This document shows positions 1-7,298 of a DNA stretch of 64,000 nucleotides, in pieces. The translations under genes and the position numbers were made by a program. The stretch is from assembly GCF_019145495.1 (NCBI RefSeq), contig NZ_JAHSTU010000003.1, positions 496,001-560,000 of the forward strand, given 5' to 3'. Within the stretch, counting starts at the first letter, position 1, and the number at the start of each line of letters is the position of its first letter. The notes beneath the pieces were generated by a model. The model was not told the DNA's origin, searched no databases, and saw only the letters and a program-made list of their open reading frames with translations. Origin of the DNA: Pseudomonas azerbaijanoccidentalis. Its GTDB lineage: Bacteria; Pseudomonadota; Gammaproteobacteria; Pseudomonadales; Pseudomonadaceae.

Positions 1-854
1 CGGTGGTGTTGCCCGGTGAAATAATCATTGTTGGTGATGATTCAGTGTTGATCTGTACCGCCGAAGAAGCGTTTTATATGCGCAAAGCGTTGGAAGTCCA
101 TTTGGCGATTATGACTAATGGAATGCAGGGTGATGGTTTTTTAGTTGAGAATCACGAGCTTTTGACAAGGATTCTCGGTTATTCATCTATAGGGATAGGC
201 GCGGTGGGGGGTGCCTGGAGCAAGCACCTTGATGGCATCAAGAATACCCTCGAAAATATTGAAGCCGCTCATGGTGAACTTCCCGGAAGTGGTGGCGCTG
301 GCAGTCGAGACGCTTTTTATGCAAAGCGTAAGACACTATTTGAGAAGCTTGATGCTCAATTAAAAAGCTTTGCCCGATTTGGGTCCGGTTTACGTAACCA
401 AGGCTCGATCAAGGACATGCTGGGTATCTCCACCAAAAGCTACCTGCATACAGGAACCATAGCCGGCTACGCTGAAACCATTAATGGCGTGGCGAAAGCT
501 TCGAGCCTCATGAAAAAAGGTACATATCTTGGAGTCGGTCTGAGTGTCACTGCGACAGGTGCCTCAATTTATAATGCATGCACGACTGGGCGTGAGGATC
601 AATGCAGGAAAGCTAAATATGTAGAAGGAGGGAAGTTGTCCGGGGGGCTTTTCTTCGGAGCTTTGGGAGGGGCAGCTGGTGGTTATGGAGCTGCGCTAGC
701 ATGTGCCCTCGTTTTCGGGATCTCTACCGGCGGTCCCGGCGCTCTGGCGTGTGGCGTGATCGGGGGTGGGATCGGAGGTTTGATTGGAGGCGAATCTGGT
801 GAATCTTTTGGTGAGTTGAGTGGCGAGCTGTTGTACGAGCACTCACTAAAATGA
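1..854 (+). CDS. Glycine-zipper toxin-like protein, 5' end outside window
   Basis: The open frame runs from the window edge. The first codons (GTG GTG TTG) have no ribosome site and the opening residues PGEIIIVGDD look like the end of a LysM-like or PAAR-linked segment, so the true start is probably upstream. A predicted helical middle (about 60-180) is followed by a Gly/Ala-rich hydrophobic C-terminus (about 205-275) with repeated GGxxGG patterns typical of membrane-inserting glycine zippers. The stop overlaps the start of a small membrane protein (ATGA), a common toxin-immunity arrangement. I recall Pseudomonas proteins of this shape next to type VI secretion effectors, but nothing visible proves secretion. 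Base composition is AT-richer than the rest of the window. It could also be another membrane-active colicin-like protein. Function is inference. Confidence 0.6.
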   Translation, partial: VVLPGEIIIVGDDSVLICTAEEAFYMRKALEVHLAIMTNGMQGDGFLVENHELLTRILGYSSIGIGAVGGAWSKHLDGIKNTLENIEAAHGELPGSGGAGSRDAFYAKRKTLFEKLDAQLKSFARFGSGLRNQGSIKDMLGISTKSYLHTGTIAGYAETINGVAKASSLMKKGTYLGVGLSVTATGASIYNACTTGREDQCRKAKYVEGGKLSGGLFFGALGGAAGGYGAALACALVFGISTGGPGALACGVIGGGIGGLIGGESGESFGELSGELLYEHSLK

Positions 855-1216
855 GTGATTCAGTGCTTCTGTTAATAATGCTGTTCATATTTTTCATGGC
901 ATTTGTAGCTATTTTTTGGATGTTGATATTTTCTTATAGGTACACGGAGTTGATTGAGGAGTGTTTAAGTAAAAGTCGATTTGTAGCGAATAATCGTGAG
1001 GCATTTTCTGGTTTGGGTCTGATTGGAAAAGTACTCAGGAATGGATCGGTAGCAACAATGTTTCTGATCCCTCGGTTATGCGAAAAACGTGGTCTTATAG
1101 AAAAGGATGAGTTGTTAAGTTTGCCGCCAAACCTTAAGCGAATGTTGATAATTCCTTATGTCATGGGAGGGGTGTCATTTTTTGCAATGCTCGTTATTCG
1201 ATTTTTTTATGTTTGA
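851..1216 (+). CDS. Small two-helix membrane protein, candidate immunity protein
   Basis: This 121-residue protein has one hydrophobic segment at about residues 5-28 and another at about 98-118, with a basic and polar stretch between them. Its ATG overlaps the stop of the preceding glycine-zipper gene, so the two are probably translationally coupled. No enzyme motif is visible. A second, diverged and broken copy follows at 1334-1726, which shows the family was duplicated here. Small integral membrane proteins directly behind a pore-forming toxin are often the cognate immunity protein; that role is inferred only from position and topology. The composition is AT-rich like its neighbours, suggesting horizontal arrival of the block. 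Confidence 0.65.
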   Translation: MSDSVLLLIMLFIFFMAFVAIFWMLIFSYRYTELIEECLSKSRFVANNREAFSGLGLIGKVLRNGSVATMFLIPRLCEKRGLIEKDELLSLPPNLKRMLIIPYVMGGVSFFAMLVIRFFYV

Positions 1217-1248
1217 TGGTTTGTTCTCTGGTCCTCAGGCTCTAGGTT

Positions 1249-1341
1249 CAAGGGTGGTCAAGTGGATGGATCACTGGAGGGATTGATTTAAATATGGGGG
1301 AAGGGGCGGAAATTTTTGTGAGTTACTGTCAGAATGAGTGA
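1249..1341 (+). pseudogene. Possible decayed tail of a second toxin copy
   Basis: In the frame ending with TGA at 1339-1341, the stretch between the intact small membrane gene and its broken copy reads as a short Gly-rich tail (GWITGG...GEGAEIFVSY). This resembles the end of the upstream glycine-zipper protein (SGELLYEH), and the following small gene starts inside it at 1334, as in the intact pair. A stop (TAG) at 1243-1245 closes the frame upstream. The match is short and could be chance. Confidence 0.25.
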
Positions 1342-1726
1342 TATTGCGTTTGCGATTATTTCGACATTTATCATGGTTGCCATGTTTGTAGTGATGTGCT
1401 GGTTGTTTTTATCTTGTTATCGATTTACGGAGCTAATAGAGGGTTATCTAAGTGATAGTAAATTTGTGCAACATAATCGAACCGTATTTGAAAGTGCGGG
1501 ATTAATTGGGATGGTTATCAGGAACTGCTCCATAGCATGAGTATTCTTGATTCCTAAATTCTGCGAGAGGCGTGGTCTTATAGAAAAAAACGAATTATCC
1601 AATTTGCCTCCTTACCTTAAACGAAGGCTGTTAGCACCTTGGATTGCGGGAGGTTTGTTGTTTTTTGCAATGTTCGTTCTTTGGCTTTTTTTGTGTGATT
1701 TTTACATTTGGTTATCGCCAGTTTGA
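1334..1726 (+). pseudogene. Second copy of the small membrane protein, broken by in-frame TGA
   Basis: The first 68 codons align with the 851-1216 protein (shared YR[YF]TELIE, FV..NR, GLIG.V.RN). The frame then meets TGA at 1538-1540 where the intact copy has a threonine codon. Reading on in the same frame gives a continuing match (FLIP, C.[KR]RGLIEK.EL..LPP.LKR, FFAM) down to TGA at 1724-1726, so no indel is involved, only a nonsense codon. The predicted last hydrophobic segment lies beyond the stop, so a truncated product would lose its second membrane span. Restart downstream looks unlikely because no in-frame ATG with a ribosome site follows closely. Selenocysteine is improbable because the aligned residue is Thr. 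Confidence 0.8.
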
Positions 1727-1796
1727 CGCCACGGTACATAACCGACAACGAATCGACGAGCGATGACCAAGTTGCAAATACATTTAAACCGAAAGA

Positions 1797-3041
1797 TCAA
1801 TCCAGCCCGGAGAACGCCACCACCGGCATCGTCCGCTTCATCAACACCTTGCCCCCGCGCACCGAATACAGCGGCAATCCCTGGCTGCGAATCACCTCGT
1901 AGTCATTTTCGGCGGAAAGAATCAGCAGGTTCGCCGGCCGTCCCGGTTCCAGTCCGTAGCGATCACCCAAGGCCAAGGCCTTGGCGCTGTTGTCGGTGAC
2001 CAGGTCCAGCGCACTTTGCAGGTTGCGGTAACCGAGCATGTGACAGATGTGCAAACCCGCTTCGAGTACCCGCAAGATGTTGCCGTTGCCCAGTGGATAC
2101 CACGGGTCGACGATCGAGTCCTGGCCGAAACACACGTTCATGCCGGCTTCGAGCAGCTCGTTGACTCGGGTCACGCCTCGGCGTTTCGGGAAGTTATCGA
2201 ACCGGCCCTGCAGGTGGATGCTCTCGGTAGGGCATGAAACGAAACTGATGCCCGAATGCCCGAGCAGACGAAACAGTTTGGCGCAGTAGGCATTGTCGTA
2301 AGAGCCCATGGCCGTGGTGTGGCTGGCGGTGACGCGTGAGCCCATGTCGCGGCTGCGGGCTTCTTCGGCCAGCACTTCGAGAAAGCGTGAATGCGGGTCA
2401 TCGGTTTCATCGCAGTGCACATCCACCAGGCACCCGGTGCGCTCGGCCAGGTCCATCAGGAATTTAACCGAACTGACGCCCTGATCGCGGGTGTACTCGA
2501 AATGCGGAATGCCGCCGACCACGTCGGCGCCCATGTGGATTGCTTCCTCCATCAAGTCCCGGCCGTTGCGATAGGACTCGATGCCTTCCTGGGGGAACGC
2601 GACGATTTGCATGTCCACCAGGTGTCGGCTTTCCTCGCGCACTTCGAGCATCGCTTTGAGGGCGGTCAGTTGCGGGTCGGTGACGTCGACATGGGTGCGC
2701 ACGTGCTGGATGCCGTGGGCGGCCAGGTCCTGGATGGTTTTTTTGGCCCGGGTCTTGGTGTCTTCGAGAGTGATGGTTGCCTTGCGCTCGCCCCAGCACT
2801 CGATGCCTTCGAACAGCGTGCCGCTCATGTTCCAGCGCGGCTCACCCGCCGTCAGGGTGGCGTCGAGATGGATATGCGGCTCGACGAAGGGCGGGATCAC
2901 CAGGTTGCCGCCGGCATCCAGATCGTCCGGCCCCAGGGTCGGTGCCTCGGTCTGGCGAGCAATATTGCTGATCAGGCCGTTTTCCAGGTGCAACTCATGC
3001 AGGCCTTCCTGGTTGCGCAACCGGGCGTTGATGATGTGCAT
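1797..3041 (-). CDS. codA: Cytosine deaminase
   Basis: Amidohydrolase-fold enzyme that hydrolyses cytosine to uracil and ammonia in the cytoplasm for pyrimidine salvage. The protein has 414 residues and matches E. coli CodA throughout with a constant offset of five. Metal ligands are His56, His58, His209, His241 and Asp308, with Gln151 (FPQEG) and Glu212 (HCDE) in the active site. The next residue, equivalent to E. coli Asp314, is Ser309 here (FGQDS instead of FGHDD). The ATG at 3041 follows AAGGACG. No codB permease gene lies next to it, so cytosine uptake must be encoded elsewhere. Downstream is the AT-rich patch. Confidence 0.93.
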   Translation of the reverse strand: MHIINARLRNQEGLHELHLENGLISNIARQTEAPTLGPDDLDAGGNLVIPPFVEPHIHLDATLTAGEPRWNMSGTLFEGIECWGERKATITLEDTKTRAKKTIQDLAAHGIQHVRTHVDVTDPQLTALKAMLEVREESRHLVDMQIVAFPQEGIESYRNGRDLMEEAIHMGADVVGGIPHFEYTRDQGVSSVKFLMDLAERTGCLVDVHCDETDDPHSRFLEVLAEEARSRDMGSRVTASHTTAMGSYDNAYCAKLFRLLGHSGISFVSCPTESIHLQGRFDNFPKRRGVTRVNELLEAGMNVCFGQDSIVDPWYPLGNGNILRVLEAGLHICHMLGYRNLQSALDLVTDNSAKALALGDRYGLEPGRPANLLILSAENDYEVIRSQGLPLYSVRGGKVLMKRTMPVVAFSGLD

Positions 3042-3130
3042 CAGGAGCGTCCTTTTCGATAGACAGTGACTCTACGTTAGCGCGATGGGGGCAATTTCTG
3101 CCAGCGGCATTGGGCAGCGTTACAGAAAAA

Positions 3131-3196
3131 AGATCGCAGCCTTCGGCAGCTCCTACAGGGACCGGCGTAGGCGCTGCCGCAGGCTGCGATTTTTTG
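3131..3196. repeat. REP-type inverted repeat (GTAGGAGCTGCCG family)
   Basis: Inverted pair: GATCGCAGCCTTCGGCAGC with the facing arm GCGCTGCCGCAGGCTGCGAT, lying between the codA start and the 3' end of the hydrolase gene. Confidence 0.85.
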
Positions 3197-3200
3197 ATGT

Positions 3201-4019
3201 TTAGAGCGGCAAGAATCTCAGAAGCGCAGCGACAATGGCCTCAGGCGCATCTTCCTGCACCAGGTGCCCGGCGTTGGGGACCGGGTGGAATTGCGCGCCG
3301 GGAATCAGTTGCTGCAAGGCGCGCCCGCGTTCGATGGGGATCCACTGATCGTCTTCGCCCCACAGAATCTGCACCGGGCAACGAATCGTCGGGTACAGGC
3401 CCTCTGCCTCACGGGTGTAGCGTTCGTCCATCTGCGCGATCTGCCGATAGAACGCCGCTTGCCCGGGATCGCCCAGCCAGGGTTGCACGTAGGGCGCGAG
3501 TTCTTCGTCGGGGATTTCGCGTTTGATTGCCCCGCGAATATAAGTCGGCACGATGGCCCGCTGAATGTAGTCGGGCAAGCCGCTGAACGCCGCTTCATGC
3601 TGACGCACATGCTGCACGAACGGCGAGCCCCAGGGCGTCAGCGCCACCGGGTCGATCAGCGTCAGACTGCGGTAATTCTTGCCGTTGAGCAGGTGCGCAC
3701 GCAGGGCGGTCGCGCCGCCAAAGTCATGGGCGACCACATCGGGGCAGGCCAGACCCCAGTGATCCAGCAGCTGCGCCAACAACTCGTTCTGCACCCCCAG
3801 CGAGACATCGCCATCGATTTTCTCGGACAGCCCGTAGCCGAGCAGGTCGAAGTAGTGAATGCGGTGCGTGGTGATGAAGTGCGGCGCAATCCGGTGCCAT
3901 ACATAAGAAGAGAAGGGCGTGCCGTGCACGAACACCAGCGGCGGACCATCACCGCGTACGGCATAGCGAACGGAGTGTCCGTTGAAGCGATAGGTTTGCG
4001 GTAATGGCCAGTCAGTCAT
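3201..4019 (-). CDS. Alpha/beta hydrolase, haloalkane dehalogenase/epoxide hydrolase-like
   Basis: A 272-residue alpha/beta-fold hydrolase. The oxyanion-hole motif HGTPFSS is at residues 32-38, the nucleophile elbow VAHDFGG puts an Asp nucleophile at residue 99, and the terminal His is at 252 (NAGHLVQED). An Asp rather than Ser nucleophile is typical of haloalkane dehalogenases and epoxide hydrolases, so an ester-type substrate is less likely, but the substrate cannot be read from sequence. The start at 4019 (MTDWPLP) is preferred over one ten codons upstream because AAGAGGA lies 8 bases before it. No signal peptide, so cytoplasmic. It stands alone on the minus strand, cut off from queD by a terminator and a REP. 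Confidence 0.85.
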   Translation of the reverse strand: MTDWPLPQTYRFNGHSVRYAVRGDGPPLVFVHGTPFSSYVWHRIAPHFITTHRIHYFDLLGYGLSEKIDGDVSLGVQNELLAQLLDHWGLACPDVVAHDFGGATALRAHLLNGKNYRSLTLIDPVALTPWGSPFVQHVRQHEAAFSGLPDYIQRAIVPTYIRGAIKREIPDEELAPYVQPWLGDPGQAAFYRQIAQMDERYTREAEGLYPTIRCPVQILWGEDDQWIPIERGRALQQLIPGAQFHPVPNAGHLVQEDAPEAIVAALLRFLPL

Positions 4020-4062
4020 GCGCGTGTCCTCTTGGCGGGTGCGAGCCAAAAAGCATAGGCAT

Positions 4063-4089
4063 AAAAAAACAGCCGTTGAAGGCTGTTTT
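4063..4089 (-). terminator. Rho-independent terminator after queD
   Basis: On the minus strand ACAGCC-TTCAAC-GGCTGT followed by seven T residues. It lies downstream of queD and its REP element and before the hydrolase gene. Confidence 0.75.
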
Positions 4090-4120
4090 CTGTATCACTG
4101 ACGAAACGCACGTCCCTAAT

Positions 4121-4205
4121 GTAGGAGCTGCCGCAGGCTGCGATCTTTGATTTTGATCTTTTGGCCTAGAAGATCAAAAGATCGCAGCCTGCGGCAGCTC
4201 CTACG
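4121..4205. repeat. REP-type inverted repeat pair
   Basis: Two long facing arms (GTAGGAGCTGCCGCAGGCTG and its complement) separated by AT-rich sequence containing GATCTTTGAT and AGATCAAAAG. Confidence 0.9.
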
Positions 4206-4226
4206 GAGGCGTTCGTTTTAACTGGA

Positions 4227-4583
4227 TCACTCGCCGCGATAGATGCAACCGCTGGTGCACGTCTCGTGGATGCGGATCGCGCTGAGTTCCGGCAGCAGAG
4301 GCTTCAGTTCCTGCCAGATGAATTTGGCCAGCACTTCGCTGGTCGGGTTTTCCAGGCCGGGAATGTCGTTCAGGTAGTTGTGATCCAGACGCTCGTACAA
4401 CGGCTTGAAGATCGCCTTGATCTCCGAGAAATCGCGGATCCAGCCAGTGTGCGGATCAAGATCGCCGCTCAGGTGAATCGCCACTTTGAACGAGTGACCG
4501 TGCAGGCGTCCGCATTTGTGGCCGTCCGGGACGTGGGGCAGGCGGTGGGCGGATTCGAAGGTAAACTCTTTGAAAATTTCCAC
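4227..4583 (-). CDS. queD: 6-carboxy-5,6,7,8-tetrahydropterin synthase
   Basis: QueD converts dihydroneopterin triphosphate to 6-carboxytetrahydropterin, an early step in making preQ0 and queuosine for tRNA. The protein has 118 residues, the normal length. Zinc ligands are His13 (ESAHR), His28 and His30 (LHGH). The catalytic Cys24 sits in KCGRLHGH and the C-terminal HET motif is present (RIHETCTSG). The ATG at 4583 begins [14 protein letters not shown] as in the family. Other queuosine genes are not in the window. A terminator follows at 4063-4089. Cytoplasmic. Confidence 0.95.
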   Translation of the reverse strand: MEIFKEFTFESAHRLPHVPDGHKCGRLHGHSFKVAIHLSGDLDPHTGWIRDFSEIKAIFKPLYERLDHNYLNDIPGLENPTSEVLAKFIWQELKPLLPELSAIRIHETCTSGCIYRGE

Positions 4584-4658
4584 AGTGTTATCAGCTCTGT
4601 TCAGGTGGCGTTCGCCGCAGCGATTCGGGCAGGCGGCGAGTTTAACAGTTTGTCCTGA

Positions 4659-5738
4659 CTAAAGGGTCAGCAAGCGCTCGCCAAGGCGACCGTTGGCGGC
4701 CAGTTCGAGGAATTCATCGCCCATGCGCCGGCTTTCATCCATCGCTGCACGCCAGTATTTTTGCCGGCTCGGAGCATCGCCCATGAAGCGTTTGAAGTCG
4801 TTTCGATCCGGCAGTTTGCCGTAGGGCAGGCGCGCCAGATATTCCCTGGATGGCGCCACCAGCAGCACATTCTGCAGGCGTGCCGGGCAGGCGCGGCGCC
4901 ACGGCAGGGTTTTGTCGAACCAGCCGGGAATCACCCGGTCGGTGAAGTGCGGATAGAGCACGATGTCATCGCCGCTATAGGGCAGATCGAGGTGATAGTC
5001 CAGCAGGCCACCGTCGCGGAACGTCCCGGCGCCAGCACCAGGCAGGTCGCGCACGCCTTCCATCACCATCGGGATCGACCCCGAGGCGAGCAGGGCTTGG
5101 CGCAGATTGCCGGCGTCCAGGGCGATAAAACGCGACGGAAAGTCGTTCAGGGCATTGACCGGCGGTGCCAGGCGCGGGTCGTGGATGATCAGGCGCTCGA
5201 AGTGCCTCGACAGCCGGGCGCGGCCGCGCAGGTTATCGGCGATCACCGACGACAGGCCCAGGCCCAGGCGCCCGCGATGGTCATCGGCGAGCAAGCCGTG
5301 GCTTTTGACCACCATGATGTTCAGGCGGTAATGGGCGTTGTCGAGCAGGGCGGCATCGCGACCGTCGAGCAAATCATCGAGCATGCGCCGCGAGCTCTGG
5401 CTGATCTGCGCCATGGTCACACCCTTGGCGAAGTTCTGCTCGGTGTAGAGGTGGCCGAGTCGGCGAATGCCTTCGGCGGCGTCCGGCAGGCAGGCACTGG
5501 CGAAGCGCCAGGAGCCCACCGAGGCACCGATCAGTGAGCGCTCCCGGGGCGCCGTCGGCAGCCATTCGCCGAACAACGCCAGATCCAGCCCCTGAATCCC
5601 CAACGCCTTCGGGCCACCCGCAGCACCAGGCAAGGTGCCAACGTCGGCGGCGTGCAAACCGTTTTCACGAATGCGCGCCAGAGCACGCGGCCCGGCCTTG
5701 AGCGTCAGCGAGGGGAATTTGATGTGGATGGCGGTCAT
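4659..5738 (-). CDS. Patatin-like phospholipase family protein
   Basis: A 359-residue protein with the patatin serine-hydrolase dyad: GASVG at 71-75 (Ser73) and DGG at about 242-244, plus a glycine-rich stretch AAGGPKALGIQG at 39-50 that would form the oxyanion site. Such enzymes act as acyl hydrolases on lipids; the actual substrate is unknown. No signal peptide. An upstream extension of 34 codons is open, but its residues ([12 protein letters not shown]) are only the translation of a REP element, so the start at 5738 (MTAIHIKFPSL) is chosen. Its upstream region holds that REP. The gene ends 75 bases before queD and may be transcribed with it, with no evidence for a shared function. Confidence 0.85.
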   Translation of the reverse strand: MTAIHIKFPSLTLKAGPRALARIRENGLHAADVGTLPGAAGGPKALGIQGLDLALFGEWLPTAPRERSLIGASVGSWRFASACLPDAAEGIRRLGHLYTEQNFAKGVTMAQISQSSRRMLDDLLDGRDAALLDNAHYRLNIMVVKSHGLLADDHRGRLGLGLSSVIADNLRGRARLSRHFERLIIHDPRLAPPVNALNDFPSRFIALDAGNLRQALLASGSIPMVMEGVRDLPGAGAGTFRDGGLLDYHLDLPYSGDDIVLYPHFTDRVIPGWFDKTLPWRRACPARLQNVLLVAPSREYLARLPYGKLPDRNDFKRFMGDAPSRQKYWRAAMDESRRMGDEFLELAANGRLGERLLTL

Positions 5739-5793
5739 ACCGGTCTCTGTGTCTGGTGAGCGGGGAATTATAATCGCGGCCGAAGCATTCAAT

Positions 5794-5889
5794 GTAGGAG
5801 CTGCCGAAGGCTGCGATCTTTTGATCTTCGGCAGCTTCATGGACGCCCAAAATCAAGATCAAAAGATCGCCGCCTTCGGCAGCTCCTAC
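5794..5889. repeat. REP-type inverted repeat pair
   Basis: Facing arms of the GTAGGAGCTGCCGAAGGCTG family. It lies between the divergent patatin gene and PepSY operon and is read through by an artefactual N-terminal extension of the patatin frame. Confidence 0.9.
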
Positions 5890-5994
5890 AGTGGGGTTCT
5901 ATTCTGTGGCCAATGATGGCAATTCAGTTTCAATTAAGTTCATATCGCTATGGTGGCCCCCGTAGGCAATACCTAAAAGAATACGGAGACACCC

Positions 5995-6303
5995 ATGAAA
6001 ACCCTGACTGCCCTGTTCACTGCGTCCATCATCACCCTCACCGCCAGCATCGCCCACGCGCGCGATCTGGGGCCGGATGAAGCCTTGAGGCTGCGCGACG
6101 CTGGTACCATTGTGTCTTTCGAGAAGCTCAATGCCACCGCACTGGCCAAACACCCGGGCTCCACCGTCACCGAAACCGAGCTGGAAGAAGAGTACGGCAA
6201 GTACATCTACCAGATTGAACTGCGCGACCCGCAGGGCATCGAGTGGGATCTGGAATTAGACGCGGTCAGCGGGCAGGTTCTCAAGGATCATCAGGATTCG
6301 TAA
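5995..6303 (+). CDS. Periplasmic PepSY-domain protein 1
   Basis: A 102-residue protein with a clear signal peptide (basic start MKTL, hydrophobic core, cleavage near AHA-RD at about 22). The mature part is one PepSY-like unit (DEALRLRDAGTIVSFEKL ... then ELEEEYGKYIYQIEL and a closing strand pair). PepSY domains are small periplasmic modules often tied to sensors or proteases. An almost identical architecture follows directly at 6303, then a two-component pair, so the four genes form an operon. A good ribosome site (ACGGAGA) precedes the ATG. The likely role is periplasmic modulation or a target of the sensor kinase; that is inference. Confidence 0.88.
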   Translation: MKTLTALFTASIITLTASIAHARDLGPDEALRLRDAGTIVSFEKLNATALAKHPGSTVTETELEEEYGKYIYQIELRDPQGIEWDLELDAVSGQVLKDHQDS

Positions 6304-6626
6304 TGACACTGCTTTCGTTTACAAAACGGCGCGCCAGCCGTCGACTCGGGCTGGCGCTATTGGTTTTTTGCTCGGTGGTCATGGCCCGCGACCTGGATCA
6401 GGACGAGGCGCTGCGCCTGCGCCAACAAGGTGTGATCCTGCCGCTTGAGCAGTTATTGCAGCAGGCGCTGGACCGCTATCCCGGCGCCAAACTGCTGGAA
6501 GCCGAGCTCGAAGAGAAGCACGACACCTATATTTATGAAGTCGAGTTGCTTACCACCGAAGGCGTGGTGCGCGAGCTCGACCTTGAAGCCGCCACCGGCC
6601 GTTTATTGAAAGACAAGGAAGATTGA
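6303..6626 (+). CDS. Periplasmic PepSY-domain protein 2
   Basis: A 107-residue paralogue of the preceding protein, beginning at an ATG that shares one base with its stop (TAATG). It has a twin-basic start and hydrophobic core (LGLALLVFCSVVMA) followed by the same unit: RDLDQDEALRLRQQGVILPL, then AELEEKHDTYIYEVELL and a closing DLEAATG segment. The signal peptide probably ends before ARD. Only three bases separate its stop from the response regulator. The tandem paralogues suggest duplication within the operon. A role as accessory to the downstream sensor is inferred from position. Confidence 0.87.
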   Translation: MTLLSFTKRRASRRLGLALLVFCSVVMARDLDQDEALRLRQQGVILPLEQLLQQALDRYPGAKLLEAELEEKHDTYIYEVELLTTEGVVRELDLEAATGRLLKDKED

Positions 6627-6629
6627 TCG

Positions 6630-7298
6630 ATGCGTTTGCTTCTGGTGGAAGACCACGTGCCCCTGGCCGACGAACTGTTGGCCGGCCTCAATCGCCAAGG
6701 ATATGCGGTGGACTGGCTGGCCGATGGTCGCGACGCGGTGCATCAAGGCAGCACCGAGCCCTATGACCTGATCATTCTCGACCTCGGTTTGCCGGGGGTG
6801 CCGGGGCTTGAGGTGCTGGCTCAATGGCGCGCCGGCGGACTGGCCACGCCCGTGCTGATCCTCACCGCACGCGGCTCGTGGGCCGAACGCATCGAAGGCT
6901 TGAAGGCCGGTGCCGACGATTACCTGACCAAACCGTTCCATCCCGAAGAGCTGCACCTGCGCATTCAGGCGTTGTTGCGCCGCTCCCATGGCCAGGCCAA
7001 TCAACCGACGCTCAAGGCCGCAGGGTTGCATCTGGATGAAGGGCGCCAATGCGTGATCCGCGACGGTACCGAGATCCAGCTCACTGCCGCCGAGTTCCGC
7101 TTGCTGCGTTATTTCATGCTGCACCCCGAGCAAATCCTCTCCAAAAGCCACCTCGCCGAACACCTCTACGATGGTGAAACCGAGCGCGACTCCAACGTGC
7201 TGGAAGTCCACGTCAACCACCTGCGGCGCAAGCTTGGCAAGACAGTCATCGAAACCCGTCGCGGCCAGGGTTACCTGTTCGGCGGGCAAGCGCGGTGA
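6630..7298 (+). CDS. OmpR/PhoP-family response regulator
   Basis: A 222-residue two-domain regulator. The receiver domain (1-115) has the acidic pair Glu7-Asp8, phosphoacceptor Asp51 (IILDLGLPG), Thr79 (ILTA) and Lys101 (TKPF). The C-terminal winged-helix DNA-binding domain (about 128-220) contains the FRLLRYF and [15 protein letters not shown] segments. The next gene starts inside its last codons, so it is co-translated with the sensor kinase. It resembles PhoP/PmrA/QseB-type regulators. The two PepSY genes upstream recall the layout I remember for the BqsPQRS (CarSR) system of P. aeruginosa, but orthology is not shown here. Confidence 0.93.
   Translation: MRLLLVEDHVPLADELLAGLNRQGYAVDWLADGRDAVHQGSTEPYDLIILDLGLPGVPGLEVLAQWRAGGLATPVLILTARGSWAERIEGLKAGADDYLTKPFHPEELHLRIQALLRRSHGQANQPTLKAAGLHLDEGRQCVIRDGTEIQLTAAEFRLLRYFMLHPEQILSKSHLAEHLYDGETERDSNVLEVHVNHLRRKLGKTVIETRRGQGYLFGGQAR

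Noticed and set aside
1538..1540. TGA read as selenocysteine in the second small membrane gene
   Set aside because: The aligned residue in the intact copy is threonine, the product is not a redox enzyme, and no SECIS-like hairpin is evident after the codon.
5739..5840. N-terminal extension of the patatin-like protein ([12 protein letters not shown]...)
   Set aside because: This peptide is the translation of a REP element. The same words appear in other false frames over REPs in this window.
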